Below, in pieces: positions 6,524-12,396 of a stretch of DNA of 12,396 nucleotides. The stretch spans positions 1-12,396 of the forward strand of contig CAZXDS010000098.1 in the NCBI GenBank assembly GCA_964639525.1. The letters are read 5' to 3'. A model generated the notes under the pieces. The model searched no databases and was not told the origin of the DNA. It saw nothing but the letters and a program-made list of their open reading frames with translations. Made by a program: the position numbers and the translations under genes. The stretch is from CAZXDS01 sp964639525. Its GTDB lineage: Bacteria > Bacteroidota > Ignavibacteria > Ignavibacteriales > Melioribacteraceae. Each line of letters starts with the position of its first letter. Position 1 is the first letter of the stretch.

Positions 6524-7824
6524 TAGAGCGATATACTAGAAAAGAAATCGGAAGAATATTTGAAGATAATTTTAAGTACTCTACATGGTTAAAAATTGAG
6601 ATACTTGCTTGCGAAGCTCGTGCGGAACTCGGTGAGATTGATGCTGCCGATGTAAAAGTTATTAAAGATAAAGCTAACTTCGATATAAAAAGAATACTTG
6701 AAATTGAAGAAACAACCAAACACGATGTGATTGCATTTTTAACAAATGTAGCCGAATATGTAGGACCTGAAGCAAGACATATTCATTATGGAATGACTTC
6801 ATCCGATATTCTTGACACTGCCCTCTCTTACCAAATGAAAACTGCCGGTGAATTAATTTTGATCAAGTTAGACAAAATGATTGCGGTGTTAAAGCGGCGT
6901 GCACTTGAGCATAAAAATACTATCTGCATTGGACGAAGCCACGGCATTCACGCCGAGCCGACAACCATGGGGCTGAAATTTGCACTTTGGTTTGAAGAAG
7001 CGAAACGAAACAGAAAAAGATTAGTCGATGCGATTGATACAATCGGTGTCGGTCAAATTTCCGGTGCAGTGGGAACATTTGATCACCTTTCTCCTAAAGT
7101 TGAAGAGTATGTATGTGAAAAAATGGGATTAAAACCGGCAGAAGTTTCTACTCAAGTTATTCAGCGGGACAGACATGCACAGTTTTTAACAACTTTTGCC
7201 ATTATCGGAGCTTCGTTAGAAAAAATTGCAATTGAAATCAGGCATTTACAGCGAACCGAAGTTTTGGAAGCGGAGGAATATTTTTCCAAAGGACAAAAAG
7301 GCTCATCCGCAATGCCGCACAAAAGAAATCCGATTGTAAGTGAACGAATTGCAGGACTCGCGAGACTTTTAAGAAGCAACTCAATAGCAGCATTGGAAAA
7401 TGTGGCTCTCTGGCACGAACGGGATATTTCACATTCTTCGGTAGAAAGAGTAATTGTACCGGATAGTTGCATTACAATGTATTATATGCTGGATTTAATG
7501 GTGGCTTTATTGGATAAACTTTTAATTTATCCTGAAAATATGATGCGTAATTTTAATTTAACACGCGGACTTATATTCTCACAAAAGGTATTATTAAAAT
7601 TGGTTAGTAAAGGTGTTAGCCGCGAAAATGCCTACAAAATTGTTCAAACTTATGCGATGAAAGTATGGGCAGATAAAGACATAACCTTACCGGATGAACT
7701 AAAAAAATCAGAAGAAGTTTTAAAATATTTATCAATTGAAGAGATTGACGGAATATTTGATACCTCTAATATGCTAAAAAATGTTGATTTTATTTTCGAC
7801 AGATCAATAAATAAAAATGGCTAA
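6520..7824 (+). CDS. purB: Adenylosuccinate lyase
   Basis: PurB splits fumarate from SAICAR and from adenylosuccinate, two steps of purine synthesis, in the cytoplasm. The 434-residue protein has the fumarase/aspartase superfamily signature GSSAMPHKRNP at 261-271. Residues aligning with the active site of the Bacillus subtilis enzyme are present at the same numbers: His68 (TTKHD), His89 (HIHYGMTSSD), His141 (GRSHGIHAEP), Lys268 and Glu275, plus the loop serines 262-263. Nothing is missing, so it should be functional. The ATG shares ATGA with the stop of the HtrA gene, and GGAAAG at 6508-6513 is a modest ribosome-binding site, so translation is probably coupled. The operon partners have no metabolic link to purines that I know of. 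Confidence 0.97.
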   Translation: MIERYTRKEIGRIFEDNFKYSTWLKIEILACEARAELGEIDAADVKVIKDKANFDIKRILEIEETTKHDVIAFLTNVAEYVGPEARHIHYGMTSSDILDTALSYQMKTAGELILIKLDKMIAVLKRRALEHKNTICIGRSHGIHAEPTTMGLKFALWFEEAKRNRKRLVDAIDTIGVGQISGAVGTFDHLSPKVEEYVCEKMGLKPAEVSTQVIQRDRHAQFLTTFAIIGASLEKIAIEIRHLQRTEVLEAEEYFSKGQKGSSAMPHKRNPIVSERIAGLARLLRSNSIAALENVALWHERDISHSSVERVIVPDSCITMYYMLDLMVALLDKLLIYPENMMRNFNLTRGLIFSQKVLLKLVSKGVSRENAYKIVQTYAMKVWADKDITLPDELKKSEEVLKYLSIEEIDGIFDTSNMLKNVDFIFDRSINKNG

Positions 7825-7832
7825 GTTCTAAT

Positions 7833-7907
7833 AATGACAGCATTAATAATCAAGCCCTAATTAACTTAGGGAAAATGGCTCTCGTCACATCTGCATTTTA
7901 AGAATTT
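7833..7907 (+). pseudogene. Possible remnant of a TPR coding sequence
   Basis: One plus-strand frame, ending at an in-frame TAA, contains NNQALINLGKMAL, which fits a TPR helix pattern. AATAATCAAGC (7845-7855) equals 8639-8649 of the kinase gene, and GGGAAAATGGCTCT (7869-7882) equals 9029-9042. In both cases the frame is the same as in the kinase (NNQA at residues 151-154 and GKMAL at 281-285). This suggests a decayed copy or duplication scar, but the matches are short and chance is not excluded. Confidence 0.3.
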
Positions 7908-7944
7908 TTTCCAATATTTCTTGCGTTGAAAGCATTGCTGCCAT
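7885..7944 (-). CDS. Very short open frame, 19 residues, uncertain
   Basis: On the minus strand an ATG at 7942-7944 opens a frame for MAAMLSTQEILEKILKMQM and a TGA at 7885-7887. The amphipathic, helix-like content is protein-like, and the frame stays open about 11 codons further upstream to a stop. A separate GGAG-ATG start lies slightly upstream in another frame and stops after seven codons. It could be a small peptide gene, a frameshifted relic or chance; I cannot tell which. Confidence 0.15.
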   Translation of the reverse strand: MAAMLSTQEILEKILKMQM

Positions 7945-7967
7945 CAGATAATCTACTTTACAATTTG

Positions 7968-8044
7968 TAGAACAGATTCATTACTCCGTTTTTTTGTACG
8001 TTCAATCTGTTATAAATATGAGAAGTTGCTGTTCTAAATAGAAC
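7968..8044. repeat. Cluster of TAGAACAG-type inverted repeats
   Basis: TAGAACAG (7968-7975) is the exact reverse complement of CTGTTCTA (8029-8036). AACAGATT (7971-7978) is the exact reverse complement of AATCTGTT (8004-8011). GTTCTA-AA-TAGAAC (8031-8044) is itself palindromic. The pairings compete with one another, so the stretch could fold in alternative ways or hold repeated regulator half-sites upstream of the kinase gene. Confidence 0.4.
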
Positions 8045-8188
8045 TTAGCCGGAAAAATTAAAGTTTTAAATTTCTTTTTCGATAATAACAAGCTATTTCT
8101 ATTTAAAATTAATATATTTAAGAATTACTTTTATTGAAAAGTAGGAATAGATCGGAAATTCATATTATAAAAACTTCATTTTGAGCAA

Positions 8189-10138
8189 ATGATTTACAAA
8201 ATATTTACTATTGTGCTGCTGTGTTCATTCGCAATATTCTCACAAAATATTGAAGATAATCTTTTATCTAAAATAAATAATGCTGATGAATTAGGGAAAA
8301 TAGAAATTTACAATAAGCTTTGCTGGAAATTGCGAAGTAACGATCAAGCAAAATCAATCCGCTACGGCAATGAAGCTGTTAAACTCATCACAAAAATTAA
8401 TAAACCGAAACTATATTCAAAAACATACAACTTTCTTGGTGTAACTTATAGAAATTCAGGTAATTATGGCAAAGCATTATTTTATTATACTAAGGCTTTG
8501 AACAACGCACTGGAATATTCCGATTCAATTCAAATTGCCTATTCGCATAATAATCTTGGAGGCATTTACAGGCTACAGGGAAACAATCCTTTAGCATTGG
8601 AGCATATGCTAATTGCTTTGAAATATTTTGAAAATATAAATAATCAAGCAGGCATCGGGTTTTGTGCTATCAACATTGGTATTGTTTATTTAAACGAAGG
8701 AAGTTTTCCGCAGGCATTAAAATTTTTGAACTATTCTCTTGAAGTAAGAAAAAAGTTAAATTATCAACAGGGTATTGCATTGTCGCTGAATCAAATTGCA
8801 ATTGTTCACACAAAAATGAAAGACTATGATAAAGCAATTGAGTATTACAAAGAACTGTTGTCTTTATTTACCAAACTAAATGATAGGAAAGGAATAGCTG
8901 CATGTTATGAAGGATTTTCGACAATAAATTACGAAGAGGGGAATTATTCCGCATCATTAAAGAATATATTGACATCAAAAAATATGTTGGAACAAGTTAA
9001 GGATAAAGTAGGCATCATTCGTAATTATGGGAAAATGGCTCTGATTTATGCCAGGCTCAAAAATTTCTCCTTGGGAAAAGAATCACTGAATAAAACTAAA
9101 GTCGGTGTGAAAGAATTAAATATTGAAGTAGCTTATGTAAAATTATATAAGACACAATCCGATTTTTATGAGATAGTAAAAGATTATAAAAAAGCTTATT
9201 TCTTTCATAAAAAATATCTAACACTAAAGGATTCTATTTTTTCAAAAAAGAACACACAGTTATTAGTTGCAATCCAGTCCAATTTTGAATTAGCAAAAAA
9301 AGAAAAAGAAAATCGCTTACTAAAAAAAGAATCACAACTTAGATTGACAGAAAGAAATTATTTGTTTAGCATTTCCGTATTAGGAATAATATTGATTTTT
9401 GTCATATTTATTAGATTCAGGCGTAACAAAAAACTTTCCGAAGAACTTAAAATTGCGAATGCTACAAAGGATAAATTTTTCAACATTATTGCACACGATT
9501 TAAGGAACCCTTTTAACACTTCGGCAGCGTTTGTTGACTTATTAATCTCGGATTATGACAAACTTTCGGATGATGAAAAAAAAGAAATTCTTCGCGAGAT
9601 AAAAAATTCATTTGGCAAAAATGTTTCACTTTTAGAAAACCTTTTAGAATGGTCCTTACTTCAGCGTGAGAGAATTCAATTCAGTCCAAAAGATATCAGT
9701 TTAACAAAATTAATAAACGATGTTATCTCTTCTCAAATAGAAACAGCGAGAACAAAGAATGTTTTTTTGCAATCTGATTTGGCAAATATTGATTGCAGTT
9801 GTGACGAAAATATGCTTCGTACGGCATTAAGAAATTTAATTAGTAATGCAATCAAATTCACTCAAAATAAAGGAAGCGTAAAAATTAAACTCTACAAAAG
9901 TGAAGATAGTATTGTTATCCAAGTTACCGATACCGGTATTGGAATTGAAAAGGTGAATATTCCAAAACTATTCAAAATTGAAGAAAAATACACTACCCGA
10001 GGAACTAACAATGAACCAGGTACTGGTTTGGGGCTTATTCTCTGCAAGGAATTTGTAGAGTTAAACGGCGGAACTTTAACCGTGGAGTCAGAATTAAACG
10101 TAGGCAGTACTTTTACAATTACACTTCCAACTGCCTAA
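8189..10138 (+). CDS. TPR-containing membrane sensor histidine kinase
   Basis: The protein senses a signal outside the cytoplasm and autophosphorylates. A signal peptide (about 1-18) is followed by roughly six or seven TPR repeats at about 35-350, with the usual NLG-Y-G and A-hydrophobic-Y patterns. A charged coiled coil lies at about 360-390 and a transmembrane helix at about 392-410. The HisKA domain has its phospho-acceptor at His436 (FFNIIAHDLRNPF). The HATPase domain has its N-box Asn553 (NLISNAIKF), G1 box DTGIGI (581-586) and G2 box GTGLGL (611-616). All catalytic elements are present. No receiver domain is fused and no response regulator gene is in view, so its partner is unknown. The start at 8189 has only a weak GAG before it but gives a clean signal peptide. 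Its length and architecture are typical of kinases in the Bacteroidota superphylum. Confidence 0.92.
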   Translation: MIYKIFTIVLLCSFAIFSQNIEDNLLSKINNADELGKIEIYNKLCWKLRSNDQAKSIRYGNEAVKLITKINKPKLYSKTYNFLGVTYRNSGNYGKALFYYTKALNNALEYSDSIQIAYSHNNLGGIYRLQGNNPLALEHMLIALKYFENINNQAGIGFCAINIGIVYLNEGSFPQALKFLNYSLEVRKKLNYQQGIALSLNQIAIVHTKMKDYDKAIEYYKELLSLFTKLNDRKGIAACYEGFSTINYEEGNYSASLKNILTSKNMLEQVKDKVGIIRNYGKMALIYARLKNFSLGKESLNKTKVGVKELNIEVAYVKLYKTQSDFYEIVKDYKKAYFFHKKYLTLKDSIFSKKNTQLLVAIQSNFELAKKEKENRLLKKESQLRLTERNYLFSISVLGIILIFVIFIRFRRNKKLSEELKIANATKDKFFNIIAHDLRNPFNTSAAFVDLLISDYDKLSDDEKKEILREIKNSFGKNVSLLENLLEWSLLQRERIQFSPKDISLTKLINDVISSQIETARTKNVFLQSDLANIDCSCDENMLRTALRNLISNAIKFTQNKGSVKIKLYKSEDSIVIQVTDTGIGIEKVNIPKLFKIEEKYTTRGTNNEPGTGLGLILCKEFVELNGGTLTVESELNVGSTFTITLPTA

Positions 10139-10276
10139 AATTAAAGCAAAAGTAATAGCATTATCCGATCAAAAATTTGAATTTCTCACCATTACCTGCT
10201 TTCTAAATTAATGCAACCTCTTTTTCTTCCCAAAAATAACTTACTTTATTTAAATAAAATTGAAACTTTTTTATAA

Positions 10277-10305
10277 TTGACATTGTAACAATTCATATTT
10301 ATTTT
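10277..10305 (+). promoter_or_regulatory. Sigma-70-like promoter of groESL
   Basis: TTGACA at 10277-10282 is a perfect -35 box. TATTTT at 10300-10305, 17 bp further, is a fair -10 box. The -10 overlaps the start of the CIRCE operator, so bound repressor would block RNA polymerase. The consensus spacing favours this pair, but the transcript start is not shown. Confidence 0.65.
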
Positions 10306-10330
10306 AGCACTCGTTAATTAAGAGTGCTAA
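10304..10330 (+). promoter_or_regulatory. CIRCE operator (HrcA-binding site)
   Basis: TTAGCACTC (10304-10312) and GAGTGCTAA (10322-10330) form a perfect 9-bp inverted repeat with a 9-nt spacer, exactly the classical CIRCE layout. HrcA binds it and represses groESL until heat shock. It lies about 50 bp before groES. The hrcA gene is not in the window. Confidence 0.97.
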
Positions 10331-10369
10331 TAATTTTTATACATTAACTAAACTAAATAATAAATAATT

Positions 10370-10374
10370 GGAGG
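10370..10374 (+). promoter_or_regulatory. Shine-Dalgarno fixing the groES start
   Basis: GGAGG lies five bases before the ATG at 10380. A TTG at 10368, two bases before the ribosome-binding site, would give a longer in-frame start but would place this motif inside the coding region, so the ATG is preferred. Confidence 0.85.
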
Positions 10375-10379
10375 AAATA

Positions 10380-10661
10380 ATGGCTGACTTAAAATTAAAG
10401 CCAATGGACGACAGAGTATTAGTCGAGTATGTAGAAGAAGAATCCAAAACTGCAAGCGGAATTATTATTCCCGATACAGCTAAAGAAAAACCCAGAATGG
10501 GAAAAGTTGTTGCAGTTGGAACAGACGAAGATTTACAGGAACATATCAAAGTCGGGAATAAAATTCTTTTTGCAAAATACGGCGGTGAAGAATTGAATTT
10601 TGAAGGTGTTGATTACAAGATAGTACAGCGCTCTGATATTCTTGCTGTTGTTACTGACTAA
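10380..10661 (+). CDS. groES: Co-chaperonin GroES (Hsp10)
   Basis: GroES forms the seven-subunit lid on GroEL that encloses the folding substrate in the cytoplasm. From the ATG at 10380 it has 93 residues, the normal size. It begins with the family's LKLKPMDDRVLVE strand and carries the mobile loop at about 18-36 (SKTASGIIIPDTAKEKP), which contacts GroEL, followed by GKVVAVG. It is expressed with groEL after a 44-bp gap behind the CIRCE-controlled promoter. Confidence 0.98.
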   Translation: MADLKLKPMDDRVLVEYVEEESKTASGIIIPDTAKEKPRMGKVVAVGTDEDLQEHIKVGNKILFAKYGGEELNFEGVDYKIVQRSDILAVVTD

Positions 10662-10705
10662 TTAAAAAATATTTTTATGTATAATAAATTTCGGAGGAAA
10701 TAATT

Positions 10706-12352
10706 ATGGCAGCAAAAGTTGTCGAATTTGGTGTTGATGCCAGATCAAGATTAAAAAACGGTGTTGATAAATTAGCCAACGCTGTAAAGGTAACATTAGG
10801 ACCTAAAGGAAGAAATGTAATCCTTGACAAAAAATTCGGAGCACCAACTGTAACTAAAGACGGTGTTTCTGTCGCAAAAGAAATAGAGTTACACGATGAA
10901 GTTGAAAATATGGGTGCACAAATGGTACGTGAAGTTGCATCTAAAACCAGTGATGTTGCCGGAGACGGAACTACAACAGCTACAGTGCTTGCTCAAGCAA
11001 TTTATCGCGAAGGATTAAAAAATGTAACTGCCGGTGCAAATCCTATGGATTTAAAAAGGGGTATTGATATTGCAGTTAAAGAAATTGTTGCGAGCTTAAA
11101 ATCTTTCAGCAAAGAAGTTGAAGGAAGAGAAGAAATTGCACAAATCGGTTCTATTTCAGCAAATAATGACTCTGCTATTGGAGAACTTATTGCCGATGCT
11201 ATGGAAAAAGTTGGGAAAGACGGTGTAATTACTGTTGAAGAAGCAAAAGGTACAGATACAGGTCTTGATATAGTTGAAGGAATGCAGTTCGACCGCGGTT
11301 ATCTTTCACCATATTTTGTAACTGATTCCGAATCAATGGAAGCAATTTTAGAAGATCCTTTTATTCTAATTCATGACAAAAAAATCTCGGCAATGAAAGA
11401 CCTTTTACCTGTACTTGAAAAAGTTGCACAAGCCGGCAAATCATTATTGATAATTTCCGAAGACTTGGAAGGTGAAGCTCTCGCAACATTAGTTGTTAAC
11501 AAATTACGCGGTACATTGAAAATTGCTGCCGTTAAAGCTCCCGGTTTTGGTGATAGAAGAAAAGCAATGTTGGAAGATATTGCAATTTTAACAGGCGGTA
11601 CTGTAATCTCTGAAGAAAGAGGCTACAAATTAGAGAATGCCACTGTTGAATTTCTTGGAACTGCGAAAAAAGTTGTTATTGATAAAGATAACACAACTAT
11701 AGTTGAAGGTGCAGGAACTACGGAAGACATTAAAAAGAGAGTTAATGAAATTAAAGCTCAAATAGAAAACACAACCTCAGATTACGACCGTGAAAAACTT
11801 CAGGAAAGACTTGCAAAACTTTCCGGCGGTGTTGCGGTTCTTAAAATCGGTGCAGCTACTGAAATTGAGATGAAAGAGAAAAAAGCAAGAGTGGAAGATG
11901 CACTTCATGCAACTCGTGCAGCTGTTGAAGAAGGTATTGTTGCCGGCGGCGGTGTTGCATTTGTCAGAGCTCTTCAAAAAATAGCAAGCTTGGAAGGTGA
12001 AAATGAAGACCAGACAACCGGAATAAAAATTATCGAAAAAGCTCTTGGCGAACCTTTGAAACAAATAGTTCGCAATGCCGGTTTAGAAGGTGCTGTTATA
12101 TTAAATAAAGTTCTTGAAGGCGAAGGCGACTTCGGATTTAACGCTGCTACTGAAACTTATGAAGATTTAGTAAAAGCGGGTGTTATTGATCCTACTAAGG
12201 TTACAAGAACCGCTCTTGAAAACGCTGCTTCGGTATCTGCATTATTGCTTACAACGGAAGCTGTAGTTTATGAAGAAAAAGAAGATGAAAAAATGCCTGC
12301 AATGCCTCCGGCCGGAATGGACGGTATGGGTGGTATGGGTGGAATGTATTAG
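10706..12352 (+). CDS. groEL: Chaperonin GroEL (Hsp60)
   Basis: GroEL is the double-ring ATP-driven folding chamber working with GroES. The 548-residue protein aligns closely with Escherichia coli GroEL. It has the nucleotide-binding GPKGRNVIL at 32-40, Asp52 and GDGTTT with Asp87, EGMQFDRGYLSPYF in the apical domain, and ARVEDALHATRAAVEEG near 395-410 with the ATPase aspartate. The C-terminus is the usual Gly-Gly-Met tail, here short and ending in Tyr. GGAGG (10693-10697) lies nine bases before the ATG. All catalytic residues are present and there is no sign of truncation. Confidence 0.99.
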   Translation: MAAKVVEFGVDARSRLKNGVDKLANAVKVTLGPKGRNVILDKKFGAPTVTKDGVSVAKEIELHDEVENMGAQMVREVASKTSDVAGDGTTTATVLAQAIYREGLKNVTAGANPMDLKRGIDIAVKEIVASLKSFSKEVEGREEIAQIGSISANNDSAIGELIADAMEKVGKDGVITVEEAKGTDTGLDIVEGMQFDRGYLSPYFVTDSESMEAILEDPFILIHDKKISAMKDLLPVLEKVAQAGKSLLIISEDLEGEALATLVVNKLRGTLKIAAVKAPGFGDRRKAMLEDIAILTGGTVISEERGYKLENATVEFLGTAKKVVIDKDNTTIVEGAGTTEDIKKRVNEIKAQIENTTSDYDREKLQERLAKLSGGVAVLKIGAATEIEMKEKKARVEDALHATRAAVEEGIVAGGGVAFVRALQKIASLEGENEDQTTGIKIIEKALGEPLKQIVRNAGLEGAVILNKVLEGEGDFGFNAATETYEDLVKAGVIDPTKVTRTALENAASVSALLLTTEAVVYEEKEDEKMPAMPPAGMDGMGGMGGMY

Positions 12353-12374
12353 TAGATTTCACTGTTGTATTTTA

Positions 12375-12396
12375 CAAAAAAGTCCGGCTCTTTGAG
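12375..12396 (+). terminator. Probable 5' half of the groESL terminator, cut by the window edge
   Basis: After the groEL stop the sequence runs into an A-tract and then AGTCCGGCTC-TTT-GAG. The last three bases already pair with CTC, and a continuation to AGCCGGACT plus a T-run would form a strong intrinsic terminator. Only the first half is visible, so this is a prediction. Confidence 0.5.

Larger units (their letters stand above)
7825..8188. other. Intergenic region between purB and the sensor kinase
   Basis: No intact gene is visible. A CCCTAA/TTAGGG stem with a 5-nt loop (7855-7871) follows purB but lacks a T-run. A plus-strand frame around 7833-7905 reads NNQALINLGKMAL and shares two in-frame exact matches with the kinase gene's TPR region. 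A minus-strand frame at 7885-7944 encodes 19 residues. A group of TAGAACAG and CTGTTCTA inverted repeats lies at 7968-8044. The kinase promoter should be here, but I could not pick a clear -10/-35 pair. Confidence 0.55.

Noticed and set aside
7855..7871. CCCTAA/TTAGGG hairpin as a purB terminator
   Set aside because: The stem is only 6 bp and no T-run follows on either strand.
10143..10203. AAAGCA...TGCTTT as a terminator of the sensor kinase gene
   Set aside because: The loop is long, the stem is interrupted and there is no T-run.
10245..10258. 14-bp palindrome TTTATTTAAATAAA
   Set aside because: It is composed only of A and T in an AT-rich gap, so it is likely by chance.
10203..10283. A 26-codon minus-strand frame starting at an ATG within the groES -35 box
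   Set aside because: It has no ribosome-binding site and overlaps the groESL promoter; the AT-rich composition can yield such a frame by chance.
11777..12064. 95-residue minus-strand frame inside groEL
   Set aside because: It is antisense to a highly conserved gene and has no start context or recognisable domain.

Overview
This AT-rich window looks like ordinary chromosome from a member of the Bacteroidota/Chlorobiota/Ignavibacteriota group, most likely an Ignavibacteria-like lineage. That placement is an inference. It rests on the low GC content, clear Shine-Dalgarno sequences at several starts (Bacteroidia usually lack them), a groESL promoter that fits the classical sigma-70 pattern with a CIRCE operator, a TPR-type sensor kinase typical of this superphylum, and the short-type alpha-glucan phosphorylase.

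Layout. Positions 1-503 hold no gene but contain a compact 110-bp element (two tetraloop hairpins inside imperfect 12-bp terminal inverted repeats) and a perfect 17-bp-arm palindrome whose core matches the CRP/FNR-type pattern TGTGA-N6-TCACA. On the minus strand, glgP (1505-4075) is followed by a 7-bp tandem repeat and an unrecognised gene (504-1409). A 592-bp gap (4076-4667) follows, with a palindromic GGAATGACA-type repeat, a 10-11-bp phased CTTTGTG repeat and a possible coding relic. On the plus strand, plsY, a membrane-anchored HtrA-family protease and purB are packed tightly (8-nt gap, then a 4-nt ATGA overlap) and are probably one transcript. A 364-bp gap then precedes a 649-residue TPR sensor histidine kinase with no response regulator in view. 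The window ends with groES-groEL behind a sigma-70-like promoter and a CIRCE operator. The last bases look like the 5' half of the groESL terminator.

Functionally the genes are mostly housekeeping: storage glucan breakdown (glgP), phospholipid synthesis (plsY), envelope protein quality control (HtrA), purine synthesis (purB) and heat-shock folding (groESL). The accessory parts are the unknown minus-strand gene, the orphan TPR kinase and the repeat-rich gaps. I found no convincing new multi-gene system. The observations most worth checking are the hairpin element at 281-390, the CRP-like palindrome at 473-510, the heptamer array and the coding echoes in the gaps.
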